NCBI GenBank assembly: GCA_036499165.1
Contig: DASYEE010000127.1
Coordinates: forward strand, 1 to 64,000
From: Galbitalea sp036499165
GTDB taxonomy: Bacteria > Actinomycetota > Actinomycetes > Actinomycetales > Microbacteriaceae
Direction of reading: 5' to 3'
DNA: 64,000 bases
A program made the translations under genes and the position numbers. Numbering within the stretch: position 1 is the first letter of the stretch; the number at the start of each line of letters is the position of its first letter. Below the pieces are notes generated by a model. That model was not told where the DNA came from. It saw only the letters and a list, made by a program, of their open reading frames with translations, and made no database searches. Below are positions 31,364 to 41,445 of the stretch, one piece after another.

Positions 31364-34300
31364 CTAGGCTTTGCGCCGACGACGGATCAGGAGCACCAGC
31401 CCGCCAGCTGCGAACAGGATCACGGCGAGAATCAGGCCCCCGGTCGGATCCGCGCCGGTGAAGCCGAGCACCGGCGGGACAACCGGCGGAACACCAGGCG
31501 GAACAACGGGCGGAACTACAGGCGGGTCAGCGATCACCGCGGCCGTCGAGTCGGGCGACAACACCGTGACGTTGCCCCCGGTGCCAGAAGCAACTGCGGT
31601 GTTCGAGAGGGTTCCAGACCGAAGGTCTGCCGCCGTGACCGAGTACGTCGCCGTGCACCTGAGATCGTCGCCCGGCGCCATCGAAGCGACTCCCGCCGGG
31701 CAGTCGACGGCCGATAGTGCGCCTGTGCCAGTGAAGCTGGACTCCTGCACGATCACGTTCGTCACGGTGACGTTGCCGATGTTCTTGATCTCGAAGCTGT
31801 ACGTCACGTTCTGTCCGACGGTCGTGATCTTCGCGACGTCTGCCGTCTTGCTGAGCGAGAGGGCTGCACTACTTGCGATCGCAACGACTGCCGTCGACCC
31901 ATCGGAAGTCACGGTCGACCCCTGCGGGGCATCCGCGGACGCGGTTGCGGTGTTGCTGATGCTTCCCGTGTCGAGGTCAGCCTGCGTCACGGCATAGGTG
32001 GCCGTGCAATCGATCGTGCCGGATGGCGCCAGGGTTGTTCCCGGGCAACTGACCGCTGACAGCGTGCCGCTTCCCGTGAACGCGCCCTCGTTGACCGCCA
32101 CGTTGTCGAGCGTGACGTTGCCGTCATTCACCACGGCGAAGTGGAACGTCACTCGGTCGCCGACCTCTGCAACGGAGGCGGGCGACACGCTCTTGGTCAG
32201 CGTCAGATGGGGCAGCTGGACGGCGGCCACCGTTGCTGTCGACGGGCCGGACACGACCGATCCGTTGCCTGGCGCCAGCGCTGAACCGGTCGCCGTGTTG
32301 CTGATTGAGCCCGCGTCCAGGTCCGCCTGTGTCACCGAATACGTTCCAGTGCAGGTCGTCGACGCGGCGGGCGCAAGGATGTTCACCGGGCAGGTCACCG
32401 ACGCCAGCATCGGGTCGTTTACCGACAGGCCGTGCAGGGTCTGGTTACCGGTGTTAGTCAACAGGAAGTCGTACGGCACCGTGTCGCCGATATTTTCAAC
32501 CGACGTTTCGGTCGTCGATTTGACGATGCTGAGCGAGGAGTCGGTGACAGCGCGCACGGTGACAACATTCGAGCTGTTGCTGATCGGCGCCCCGGCCGCG
32601 GGCTGGCCCGTCACGATCGCCGAGTCGCTGAGCCGACCGTGATCGATGTCGGCCTGCGTGACGTTGTAGGTTGCGACGAAGTGCGCCACCTGGCCAGGCA
32701 GCAACGGCGTGTTCGCGCCGGAGCACGTGTCGGTGGGGTTCGACAGCGACTCACAGGTGACGGTGGGCGATGCCTCACCGCTCGGGGCATCCGTGAAAGA
32801 ATCGACGACGCTTGTGCTGATCAGCGGAACGGCTTCGGTATTCGTCACATCGAACGTGTAGTCGATCTCGTCACCGACAGCGGAGTAAGTGGCCTGCGTC
32901 GCACCCTTCACGATGCCGGGCGAGTTGGTGGATGCCGTAAGTCCCGTCTTCGAGGACTCCGCTGCGCCGAGGAACGGATCGTCCGTCGAGTCGTCGTCGC
33001 CGGTGTCACCGAGGTGGGCATTCGTGCCGACGGTATTCCACGCCTCTGCGCCAACCGTGAGGTCTGGCGTCGAGACCGAATATGAGACGCTGAATGACTG
33101 CTCAAAGGGGGAGCCGTTCACGCCGACGGTGCCCGAGTATGCGATACGGAGCGCCGTCGTGTCCGACAGCGGGCTGGGCGCGGTTGCCGACCAGTCGTTC
33201 ACACACCCCGGGTTCGAGGCATTAGCGAGAATCTCTGGCCGACACGGGTTCGCCGCCTGGGAGTACTCGATGCTGACCCCGGCTGGTGGTGTTGGGACAT
33301 CCGTTAGCTGCACCGCAAACTGCGAGCCGCGGGCGACGGTCGAGGTCGCCTCCGTGTCGCCGACCCTCGGAAGCAGGTCGTACATCACCGGGTCGTGCAG
33401 GTTGGACTGGCCGGTGTTCGTGAACGTGACGTCGTAGGTCGCGCTCCCCCCTGTCGGGCTCACCTTGCCGACGCCGCCCGCTCCGATGGGCGATGCATCC
33501 AGGTTGCCTTGCACCTGCTTGCCGACGCTGAAACCAGGGTTCGTTGCTGTCACAGTGAAGGGAGACGCGTATCCGCAGTAGTTGCCAGCGATCGACGATC
33601 CGTTGGTGTCGAGCTCTGCGTCACCCGATGCCGCGGCGGGTGGAGCCTGGACCGATGCCGCGTAGATGCATTCGGGGATTGCGGCGGCGTAGCCCAGCGT
33701 CATCGTGTTCCGGTAGACGCCAGCGCATCCGGCCGGGAGGTTCACGTTGAATGCGGTCGAGCTGAGGATGTAGAGGCCAGGCACGGCGGCGAGTCCGGCA
33801 GGGATGGTCCAGACGACGAGAGTGCGCCCGGTGCCGTTGTAGTTCGCGGTCTGCACCGGCGTGATCGAACCAGAGGTGTAAGTGTGGCCGTTCTGCCCGG
33901 TAAGGGTGAAGGTGAGCGGGGCCGTGATCGTGCCGACGTTTGCGGGTGAGAGGTAGTCGATGTAGATGGCCTTCGATGTGCCCTGGTCGAACTCGAGCTG
34001 GTTGCGGAGGTTACCGTTCGTCGTGCTGTTGAGCGTGACGTGGTCGACGCAGCCGCCGCTGTAGGTTGCGGTGAGGCTCGGGAAGGCGAGCGCGCCACCG
34101 GCCGCCGCAGCCGGGTCGGCCACGAGGATGCTCGTGCTGGGCAGCTGCGGGGTTTTAACCGCCACGGTCGTGCCGGAGAAGTACGCCTGTGCCGTCTCGG
34201 TATTGGTCATGATGTGACCGGGCACCGCCGTCGCCGCGGCATAGCCGGTGACTGTGAAGGTCATTGTCGCGAAGGTGTTGTTGCCCTCTTCCGTGAAGGC

Positions 34301-35656
34301 GGGGATGTCGATCTCGGAGATCACCGGCGAAGTCGGAAGCGACCAGCCAGTGCCGGAGACGTATGCCACCGAGCCTGTCGTGCCGTTTGCGTACAGCACG
34401 GTGATCTTGTCGGCCGCGGTCGGGGTGAATCCTGCCACAGTGACGGTCTTCGGCACATAGGCGGGATGAGCGCAGGCGACGCCGGGAGCGTTGCTCAGGT
34501 ATTTTGCCCCGGACACGTTGTCGATGCAGGGCAGCGGGTCCTTCATGTCATAGCTGAGCCCGGATGCCGTGGTCACCGGCTTTGTGGAGGCCGTGAACAC
34601 GTAGTCGGTGTCGCCACCAGACGAATCCCAGTCGCCCGGGAAGGTGTATTTGGCTGGGGTCGTTCCGTCGAGCGCCTTGTACTGACCGAGGTTCCCCAGG
34701 GTCTTCGCGGTGACGTTCTTCGTCGCTACCCAATTGATGTCAACGACCGTTCCGCACTTCTGACCCGGTGTGGACGTGCTCACGAACCCATCGATGTATG
34801 TGAATGTGGACGTCGGAGTGTGGCAGATCGTCGAACCGACCGCGTCGCCCGTGCCGTTGGCCGCGGCGGTGCCGTTCACGATGAAGACCACCCTGTCATT
34901 GGTCGGGTTGAGGCAGTCTGATCCGTCTCCGCTGTAGGTGATGGTGCCTCCGGCGGTGCCGACCGCAGGCTTGTGAATTGTGCCCTGGAGGGCGACCGGT
35001 GCCGTCGACAGGCTGGTAAATGTGAAGTTGGACGGCAACACATCGCTGAGGTTCAGCGCAGACAATCCGAGATCTCCCGTGCCGATGCCGCAGCTCATCG
35101 TGAAGGTCAGGGTCATCGGGCCACCGGTGAAGACGCTGGCGGTTGCGCCGCCGCCGAGGCTGTCATTGTGGCCGGCGGTGGCGTTCAGCACGGCCGCGGC
35201 CCCGGTGCTCGAGCCTGCGGTATTGGTGAACGTCGGAGTCAGCGTCGCAGCCGCGCCGTTGAGGGTGGTCTTGTCCGGCGGGCGCACGGTGAACGTACAT
35301 GACGACGTGCCCGTCGCCATGGTGCCAAAAGCGAACGACACCTTGCCAGCTGGCTTCGTCATCGTCGGGCAGTTGCCATTCGTGATCCACGACGAGATGT
35401 CGCTCGTGGCACCGTCGCCCGTAATGGAGGTGGTTGGGATCGTCACTGTCGAGTTCGCACAGCCACCTGTCGTGCTGCACGACACGGTGAGCGTGTAGGT
35501 GACAGGAGTGTTGCTTGCGACCGTGCTGGTGGCTGGCGTCAGGGTGACGGTGTCAGCAGCGTAGGCCGCTTCCGCCCCAACCAGACTGGCCGCGACGATC
35601 CCGAGAGCTGCAATGCCCGCAACAATTCCCCGCGCAATACCCGAAGTCGAACTCAT
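31364..35656 (-). CDS. Giant secreted DUF11-repeat surface protein (copy 1)
   Basis: About 1,430 residues. Signal peptide (about 1-33, ending AEAAYA), a long beta-rich N-terminal region of about 900 residues, then four DUF11/DUF7507-like repeats of about 110 residues, each with a VTQADLDxGSISNTA-type ending (DNA about 32900 down to 31540). A PPVVPPGVPPVVPP linker leads to LGFTG, a hydrophobic helix and RRRRKA, a sortase-type sorting signal with Gly instead of Pro. The ATG at 35656 is preceded by GGGGGAA; a longer frame begins at 35683. Probably wall-anchored with a role in surface structure or adhesion. Confidence 0.88.
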   Translation of the reverse strand: MSSTSGIARGIVAGIAALGIVAASLVGAEAAYAADTVTLTPATSTVASNTPVTYTLTVSCSTTGGCANSTVTIPTTSITGDGATSDISSWITNGNCPTMTKPAGKVSFAFGTMATGTSSCTFTVRPPDKTTLNGAAATLTPTFTNTAGSSTGAAAVLNATAGHNDSLGGGATASVFTGGPMTLTFTMSCGIGTGDLGLSALNLSDVLPSNFTFTSLSTAPVALQGTIHKPAVGTAGGTITYSGDGSDCLNPTNDRVVFIVNGTAAANGTGDAVGSTICHTPTSTFTYIDGFVSTSTPGQKCGTVVDINWVATKNVTAKTLGNLGQYKALDGTTPAKYTFPGDWDSSGGDTDYVFTASTKPVTTASGLSYDMKDPLPCIDNVSGAKYLSNAPGVACAHPAYVPKTVTVAGFTPTAADKITVLYANGTTGSVAYVSGTGWSLPTSPVISEIDIPAFTEEGNNTFATMTFTVTGYAAATAVPGHIMTNTETAQAYFSGTTVAVKTPQLPSTSILVADPAAAAGGALAFPSLTATYSGGCVDHVTLNSTTNGNLRNQLEFDQGTSKAIYIDYLSPANVGTITAPLTFTLTGQNGHTYTSGSITPVQTANYNGTGRTLVVWTIPAGLAAVPGLYILSSTAFNVNLPAGCAGVYRNTMTLGYAAAIPECIYAASVQAPPAAASGDAELDTNGSSIAGNYCGYASPFTVTATNPGFSVGKQVQGNLDASPIGAGGVGKVSPTGGSATYDVTFTNTGQSNLHDPVMYDLLPRVGDTEATSTVARGSQFAVQLTDVPTPPAGVSIEYSQAANPCRPEILANASNPGCVNDWSATAPSPLSDTTALRIAYSGTVGVNGSPFEQSFSVSYSVSTPDLTVGAEAWNTVGTNAHLGDTGDDDSTDDPFLGAAESSKTGLTASTNSPGIVKGATQATYSAVGDEIDYTFDVTNTEAVPLISTSVVDSFTDAPSGEASPTVTCESLSNPTDTCSGANTPLLPGQVAHFVATYNVTQADIDHGRLSDSAIVTGQPAAGAPISNSSNVVTVRAVTDSSLSIVKSTTETSVENIGDTVPYDFLLTNTGNQTLHGLSVNDPMLASVTCPVNILAPAASTTCTGTYSVTQADLDAGSISNTATGSALAPGNGSVVSGPSTATVAAVQLPHLTLTKSVSPASVAEVGDRVTFHFAVVNDGNVTLDNVAVNEGAFTGSGTLSAVSCPGTTLAPSGTIDCTATYAVTQADLDTGSISNTATASADAPQGSTVTSDGSTAVVAIASSAALSLSKTADVAKITTVGQNVTYSFEIKNIGNVTVTNVIVQESSFTGTGALSAVDCPAGVASMAPGDDLRCTATYSVTAADLRSGTLSNTAVASGTGGNVTVLSPDSTAAVIADPPVVPPVVPPGVPPVVPPVLGFTGADPTGGLILAVILFAAGGLVLLIRRRRKA

Positions 35657-35767
35657 TACGTTCCCCCAAAACGCGCACGCCACCTCATCGCCGGCACAAG
35701 TGCGCGGTCCAACGTTGTCAGAGCGCCAGCGGCGTTCCAGCTGCAGAACGCCAATTTCACCCCCGAT

Positions 35768-38338
35768 TTAATCGGCAGGGCGAAGCGGGTCCTCCCGCAG
35801 CAGCCCTTGAAGATAAGCAGCGCGCAAGGCCTCATCACGGTGAGATACGCCGAGTTTGCGGTAGAGGGTGCGCACCTGGCTCTTCACGGTGTTCGCCGAG
35901 ACGTGCAGGGTGGCCGCGACTTCTGGAAGGCTGCCGGTCTTGCGCAGCAACTCGAGAACGTCGGCCTCCCGCGGGGTCAGCGCGGGAAGAGTCAGGGTGG
36001 TGTGGAACGGCTCGGGCATCGACCGAAGCCTTGCCAGCGTCTCGCCCTTCGCGCCCGTTCGCTCGGCGAACTCGTAGAGCATGGAACGGTACTCCGCCGG
36101 AACAAGGATGACGGGGCTCACCGTTCCGTGCACATGAAGAATCGCGAAGAAGCGACGCAACGCTGTCTCTGCAACGCTCTCGTCGTTGCGCAACAGCGAG
36201 GCACACGCCATCAAGAGCTCGGAGGCCGCCTGAAGCCGCGGAGCCTGCGGCAGGCGCTGCCCGCTCAGGTGTTCGACGACGAGGTCAGGACGCTGTTCGA
36301 GCAGGGAGATGTGTGCCCTCAGGATCACAGCAACGGGCGCAGATCGATCCATGCCGCGAAGCACCTCGTGGGCCGAGCCCATCTGGCCGAGTGCGGCATG
36401 CAGGAGCACCCGAACGACGGCGAGGATGATGCGATCTTCGGGTGAGACCCGCGCCTTGGTGCGGTCGGTCAACTCGCGCTCGCTCAGCTGGCGAAGTCCG
36501 ACATCGGGCGCGCCGCGCCACAACTCTACGAAACCGCGGGCAACGGAGAATAGTAAGCCGTGTTCGAGATTCTCGCGACCGACGAACAGCTCGAGCGCTC
36601 GAAAGGCCCCGTCCGCATCCGCGGATTCGAGCGCGACAATTCCTTGCGCCAAATGCGCAAGCGACCCGACATAGCCGTCGCGCAAATCGACCGGGTAGTC
36701 GCTTTCGTCGATTCGCGCGAGCGTTATGGTCGCAGCAGAGCACTCCCCCAATACCGCCTCGATCGCCGCGACAAGTGCCGTCGCGCCCAGGGATTCCGAC
36801 TTGCCCTCGGCGAGTGAATGTTCAGACACACCAACCCGTTCTGCGGCGGCCTTCGCCTCCGAGAGGCAACCCGCGCGAAACAGGCTCATTGCTGCCTGGA
36901 GCCGATACGACCCCACTTGATCGGCGATCTCCTCCAACTCGATGGGCTGGGCTTCATCCAGCAGTGCGAGCATCCGCCGCGCCTGCGCGACCGAATCCGC
37001 AGCGCGGCCCGTGATACGCAGGATGACGGTCTCAATGAGCGCGAAACCAATTCGCTCTGAGACACGCTGCCGATGACGAACGGCTCGACTGGCGCCGAGA
37101 GCGAGAGTCAGCATCTGGAGAGCTTTCCAGCGATCACCCCGCGCGTTGGCGGCGAGCCCGAGGACAACAGCAAGGAATGGGAGCCGCGCGATATAGCGCA
37201 GGGGGACCTGTTGCACGATGGCAGCACTTCCGCGCGACCGCATCAGCGTGAATCCGCCGTGCAGACAGACATCCGAAGCACGCGAATAGTCTTCGGCGTC
37301 TACCGCGTGCCGTAGCGCGGGAAGGAAGTGCCTGCGCGATTCTGCCGACGCACTGGCCCGGAGGCTCGTGGACCGAAACCCATCGGGGTCGCTTCTTCTC
37401 ATCTCACCCCGCAGCACCTCGCGAATCAGTGGGTGATACCTGAAGCGCACGCCGTCAGCCGAGTCCCGTCGCATCACGAGGCCGTCCGTCTCGAGCGATG
37501 TGAGTTGGGACTCGGCGCGATCGGTCGTCAACCCGCTCAGGTGCGCGGCGAGCTGCACATCGACGTCGTCGGGGATTGCGGTAGCCGCAGCGAATGCGGC
37601 AAACCCGGCACCGTCCGTGGCGAAGAGTCCGCGCAGATAGTCGAGCACGACCGCCTGGGGAGAAGTCTGCCCCCCGATCCCAGCCAACGAGCCGGCCAGA
37701 ATCGCCCTTAGTAAGAGCGGATTGCCCCCGGACGCCTCGAGCAACTCGGTGGTCGTACCGTAGCGTGACCCATGCTCGCCAGCTATCGCGGCAACGTCCG
37801 CCGCGCGCAGCACCAGCTCGTCCGGCCCGATGACCTCGATGTCGAGTGTCAGCGCATGACGCGGCGACTCGAGTTCATCCCGGGCTCGCGTTCCTACCAC
37901 CGCAGTCACGTTCGGGCACGCGTGGATGACCGCGAGGATGTCCTCGAAGGTCGCGCGATCGATCAGTTCGTGAGCGTCGTCCACTACTAAGACGAATGGA
38001 TCGGGCGCGGCTCGAAATGCGCGAAGCAGGTCACCCCGCAACGCCTCCCGATTTGGAACGTCTGCCAGGTGCGTGCCGAGGTCGATGTCCACCACGTGCG
38101 CCGCGTCAACAACGGCATTCCAGAATGACACCTGAGTTCCGATGTCCGGCTCGACCGTGACCCAGACTCCGGACGCGGACTTCTGGGCTGCCCACTGTGC
38201 CATCAGCACCGTCTTGCCACCGCCGCCGGGCGCACGGATTACGGTGAGCGGCGATTGACCGACCCGGCCCACAAGTGACTTGCGACCCAGCATCCCCTCC
38301 GGCACTCGTGGCACGCCGAAAATACCGCGCTCGCTCAT
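35768..38338 (-). CDS. LuxR-family regulator, MalT/LAL type
   Basis: Large ATP-dependent activator of 856 residues. The N-terminal ATPase has a Walker A VIRAPGGGGKTVLMAQW (about residue 32) and Walker B FVLVVDDAHE (about 116). A long TPR-like helical sensor region follows, and the C-terminal LuxR helix-turn-helix lies at about 790-850 (LTPREADVLELLRKTGSLPE, then VSANTVKSQVRTLYRKLGVS). It ends 111 bases upstream of the giant surface protein on the same strand, making that gene module its natural candidate target. The inducer is unknown. Confidence 0.93.
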   Translation of the reverse strand: MSERGIFGVPRVPEGMLGRKSLVGRVGQSPLTVIRAPGGGGKTVLMAQWAAQKSASGVWVTVEPDIGTQVSFWNAVVDAAHVVDIDLGTHLADVPNREALRGDLLRAFRAAPDPFVLVVDDAHELIDRATFEDILAVIHACPNVTAVVGTRARDELESPRHALTLDIEVIGPDELVLRAADVAAIAGEHGSRYGTTTELLEASGGNPLLLRAILAGSLAGIGGQTSPQAVVLDYLRGLFATDGAGFAAFAAATAIPDDVDVQLAAHLSGLTTDRAESQLTSLETDGLVMRRDSADGVRFRYHPLIREVLRGEMRRSDPDGFRSTSLRASASAESRRHFLPALRHAVDAEDYSRASDVCLHGGFTLMRSRGSAAIVQQVPLRYIARLPFLAVVLGLAANARGDRWKALQMLTLALGASRAVRHRQRVSERIGFALIETVILRITGRAADSVAQARRMLALLDEAQPIELEEIADQVGSYRLQAAMSLFRAGCLSEAKAAAERVGVSEHSLAEGKSESLGATALVAAIEAVLGECSAATITLARIDESDYPVDLRDGYVGSLAHLAQGIVALESADADGAFRALELFVGRENLEHGLLFSVARGFVELWRGAPDVGLRQLSERELTDRTKARVSPEDRIILAVVRVLLHAALGQMGSAHEVLRGMDRSAPVAVILRAHISLLEQRPDLVVEHLSGQRLPQAPRLQAASELLMACASLLRNDESVAETALRRFFAILHVHGTVSPVILVPAEYRSMLYEFAERTGAKGETLARLRSMPEPFHTTLTLPALTPREADVLELLRKTGSLPEVAATLHVSANTVKSQVRTLYRKLGVSHRDEALRAAYLQGLLREDPLRPAD

Positions 38339-38489
38339 CCCCCACCACTCTTCGTGCTTGAAATCAATTCGCGAAAATCCGTGCGTGCCCAGCGCGACGG
38401 TCGACTGGGTCCAACCCTATAAGGGTCTTCTACCCCCGAACGGGCGTGGCACGTCGATCGAACGCGCCAGTGACTGCCACGATCGTCTG

Positions 38490-39725
38490 GTGACTCTCGC
38501 TCCGGCCACCATTTCGACCCGTCGAGCCCGCGTCCTCATCGGCCAGATCGTCGTGAAATTCGCGCTTTTCGCGACCTACGCAGGCATGGTTTCTGTCTTG
38601 CTGCCCGCGAAGGTCGCCGTCCTCGATCCGCACGACAAAGTTGCAGCGCTCGCCACAATCGCGTCGATCGCGCTCGTCGTGACCGCGTTCGCCCAGCCCG
38701 TCGTGGGCGCCCTCAGCGACAGGACCGCGACCCGCTTCGGTCGTCGCACGCCGTGGATGGTATCCGCCGCCCTGATCGGCGGCGTGGCGATCGGAGCTGC
38801 GGGGAGTGCCGCAGGCATCTCGCTGCTCGGAATCGCCTGGGTCATCGGGCAGCCGTCGCTGAAGGCGCTGGAGGTATCGACGGACGCATATCTGGTCGAT
38901 GCGTTCCCGCCGAGCCGGCGCGGGAGCGCTGCCGGCCTCGTCGGGCTCGCGCTGGTTGCGGGCACGGCCTTCGGGGCAGTGCTCGCGGCGTCGCTCGAGA
39001 CGAGGCCTGCGGAGGCGACCTGGTTGCTTGCCAGCGTGGTTGTCGTGGCAGCGGTCGCCTTTGCGGTCCTCGTGCGCGACCCGCCGAGTACACGGATCCG
39101 CCGCCAACATCGCAGGATTCGCGACTCAGTTCGCGCTGTTGCAGGAACGGTGCTGGCGCATCCCGACTACATCAAGGTTCTCCTGTGGCAGGTCGGATTC
39201 TCGATCGCCTATGGCGTCGTGTTCGCCTATCTCTTGTACATCGTCACCGACCTGATCGGCATCCAGAAGGTCGCGGCTGCACAGCTGATCGGGCTTGCTA
39301 CCGTCCTCGGTGCTCTCGCGGCCGCGCTCAGTGTCGCGCTCGGGGGATGGCTCAGCGACCGACTGGGGCGGCGGCGACCGTTCATTCTCATCGGGAACGT
39401 GCTCATGATCGTCGGCGATGGGATCCTGTTCGCCTTTCCCGCCGTTTCCTCAGTGCTGGTAACGGCAGTTCTCTTCGGAATCGGCCTCGGACTGTCGATC
39501 TCCTGCGGACGAGCACTCGCGAGTCAGGTGCTGCCCAACCAGGCGACGGGGGCCGCGACCGGACTCGGTGTGCTCAACACCGCCACCAGCCTCGGGCAGG
39601 CCGCGGCGCCGGTGCTCGGAGCTCTCGTAATCGGCTGGGGTGGCTATCTCGCCACGTTCGTCGTCAGTATTGTCTTCGCTGCGGCCTGCTCGGTCGCGAT
39701 CGGGCTGGTGAAGTCGGTTCGGTGA
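38490..39725 (+). CDS. Major facilitator superfamily transporter
   Basis: Twelve-segment transporter of about 411 residues. The GTG at 38490 is selected: the in-frame region before it (to 38280) overlaps the divergent LuxR gene and is not MFS-like. The loop 2-3 motif GALSDRTATRFGRRTPWM and the loop 8-9 counterpart GGWLSDRLGRRRPF are the MFS signatures. It resembles sugar:cation symporter-like or drug-efflux members. It converges with the TetR gene by two bases; substrate unknown. Confidence 0.88.
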   Translation: MTLAPATISTRRARVLIGQIVVKFALFATYAGMVSVLLPAKVAVLDPHDKVAALATIASIALVVTAFAQPVVGALSDRTATRFGRRTPWMVSAALIGGVAIGAAGSAAGISLLGIAWVIGQPSLKALEVSTDAYLVDAFPPSRRGSAAGLVGLALVAGTAFGAVLAASLETRPAEATWLLASVVVVAAVAFAVLVRDPPSTRIRRQHRRIRDSVRAVAGTVLAHPDYIKVLLWQVGFSIAYGVVFAYLLYIVTDLIGIQKVAAAQLIGLATVLGALAAALSVALGGWLSDRLGRRRPFILIGNVLMIVGDGILFAFPAVSSVLVTAVLFGIGLGLSISCGRALASQVLPNQATGAATGLGVLNTATSLGQAAAPVLGALVIGWGGYLATFVVSIVFAAACSVAIGLVKSVR

Positions 39726-39727
39726 GC

Positions 39728-40285
39728 CTATTCGCGCTGGAGGGCGGCGACGACGCGATCCAGCCCCCAGCGCCACGCCGCATCCACATCGCCACCCAGC
39801 CGGAACGCGCCGCTGAGCTCCATCGTGAGAAACCCGTTCGCCCACGCCGTAACCAGACGGGCGCCGTTCAGGGCGTGCTCCGGTCCAGTGATTTCGCGGA
39901 CGGCGTCCAGCAGGGGGGAAACGCTGCGAGCGGTCGACGCCTGCTGATCGCGCGGCACCCCGTGCGTGCCGAACACCAGGGCGAAGCCGACCGGTTGCTC
40001 GCGCGCGAAGGCTCGCAACGCATTGGCCTGCGCCACGAGCCGGGAACGCGGGTCGGAAACGGTACCGGTGGCCTCCAGCCTCGATGCGAGATCGTCCAGG
40101 GTGTCGGCGAGCACGAGACTCAGCAGCTCGTCTCGATCGCGGATGCGCTTGTACAGGGAGGGCGCACGGACTCCCACGCGATCGGCAACAGCCTGCATGG
40201 TTAGTCCGTCGACTCCCACCCGTTCGACGAGTTCGCGACCGGCGGCGACGATCGCCGCGCGCGTCGTTTTCTCGCGTGCCGGCAT
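39728..40285 (-). CDS. TetR/AcrR-family regulator
   Basis: Repressor-type regulator of 185 residues. The N-terminal helix-turn-helix is clear (RAAIVAAGRELVERVGVDGL, then TMQAVADRVGVRAPSLYKRI), and the C-terminal ligand domain resembles the WHG type (TGPEHALNGARLVTAWANGF). It is divergent from the MBL hydrolase gene with a 55-base gap holding a GGCTA/TAGCC inverted repeat, so it probably controls that gene and itself. Confidence 0.9.
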   Translation of the reverse strand: MPAREKTTRAAIVAAGRELVERVGVDGLTMQAVADRVGVRAPSLYKRIRDRDELLSLVLADTLDDLASRLEATGTVSDPRSRLVAQANALRAFAREQPVGFALVFGTHGVPRDQQASTARSVSPLLDAVREITGPEHALNGARLVTAWANGFLTMELSGAFRLGGDVDAAWRWGLDRVVAALQRE

Positions 40286-40320
40286 CCGATCTCCTCATTC
40301 ACCTTGACCATTCGGCTGAT

Positions 40321-40337
40321 GGCTAATTATCATAGCC
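40321..40337. promoter_or_regulatory. Candidate TetR operator
   Basis: GGCTAATTATCATAGCC has 5-bp inverted arms (GGCTA/TAGCC) in a short AT-rich gap between the divergent TetR and MBL genes and ends three bases before the MBL ATG. Confidence 0.4.
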
Positions 40338-40340
40338 TTC

Positions 40341-41063
40341 ATGGAACTCTCCACCGGACTACACCGCATCGGCAACGACATCATCGCCGTACACCTCATT
40401 GTCACCGATGATGGGCTCACCCTCATCGACGCCGGATTGACCGGTCACTACTCCGACCTGCAGCGCGAACTGAAAGCGATCGGGCGGCCGCTCTCAGACA
40501 TCCGCGGCATCGTGCTCACGCACGGCGACACCGACCACACCGGCTTCGCCGAACGGCTCCGAAGCGAACTCGGAATCCCCGTCTATGTCGGTGCGGGCGA
40601 CGCCGCCCGCGCACAGGGAGAAAAACCGCCCACGACGCAGAAGGAGAAGCGACGCGTTGGCCCAATGATCGGATTCTTCGCGTACGCGATGCGCAAAGGC
40701 GGACTTCGGATGCCATCGGTCGCGGAGGTCGTGCCGGTCGAGGATGGCGACGTGCTGCCCCTTCCCGGATCGCCCGTGATCATCGGAATGCCCGGCCATT
40801 CGCCCGGGAGCGTCGCCATCCACGTGCCCGCTGTCCGTGCCGTCTTCGTTGGTGACGAGCTGACGACCCGCAACGTGCTCACCGGCGAAACGGGTCCACG
40901 GCCCGCACCCTTCACCGACGACCAGGCGACATCCTCTGCGTCACTCGACCGGCTGGCCGCGCTTGATGTTGACTGGGTCATCCCCGGCCACGGCGCGCCC
41001 TGGCACGGCGGCACGCCGGCACTCATTGCTGGCTACCGATCCGCGGAGGCGGCTTCCGCCTGA
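40341..41063 (+). CDS. MBL-fold metallo-hydrolase
   Basis: Protein of 240 residues. It carries the HxxxDH zinc motif in the form LTHGDTDHTG (about residue 56; the first usual His of HxHxDH is Gly-flanked, THGDTDH), followed by GMPGHSPGSVAIH, VFVGDELTT and PGHGAPWHGG. Similar proteins are glyoxalase-II-like or quorum-lactonase-like. Divergent from a TetR regulator, which likely controls it. Substrate unknown. Confidence 0.88.
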   Translation: MELSTGLHRIGNDIIAVHLIVTDDGLTLIDAGLTGHYSDLQRELKAIGRPLSDIRGIVLTHGDTDHTGFAERLRSELGIPVYVGAGDAARAQGEKPPTTQKEKRRVGPMIGFFAYAMRKGGLRMPSVAEVVPVEDGDVLPLPGSPVIIGMPGHSPGSVAIHVPAVRAVFVGDELTTRNVLTGETGPRPAPFTDDQATSSASLDRLAALDVDWVIPGHGAPWHGGTPALIAGYRSAEAASA

Positions 41064-41170
41064 AGGCTCAACCGGTAGTGAGCGGATGGGAGAGGTCGTC
41101 CTCACCGATCAGTTCGGTATTCTCGGCTGAGCGCGCAAATGCCGCGGAATTGCACTGACTGGAGCAACAC

Positions 41171-41416
41171 ATGACCGAATACGCCTTTGGCGGCGCCGCT
41201 GACATCGACCGCGCGATCGGTTACCTCGTCGGCCTCGACAACTCGCAGACCAACGCGCTGGCCGTGCTGGAAATCGACGACGCCATCTCGGAGCTGCAGG
41301 GCGAATACGAGAAGTGTGTCGCCGACCCTGCGTACCAGCCCGACGAGGACTTCATCGCGCGCCTGTCCGGGTACCTCGAGCGCGCCGACGACACGGATAA
41401 CCCGCAGCTCGTCTGA
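41171..41416 (+). CDS. Small acidic hypothetical protein
   Basis: Eighty-one residues, acidic and probably helical (LEIDDAISELQGEYEKCVAD). A GGAGCAACAC ribosome-site-like stretch lies before the ATG and the gene is spaced 29 bases before the exonuclease gene on the same strand. No family recognised. Confidence 0.65.
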   Translation: MTEYAFGGAADIDRAIGYLVGLDNSQTNALAVLEIDDAISELQGEYEKCVADPAYQPDEDFIARLSGYLERADDTDNPQLV

Positions 41417-41445
41417 TCCGAGACTGCGCGTGCGAGAATTCCGGC

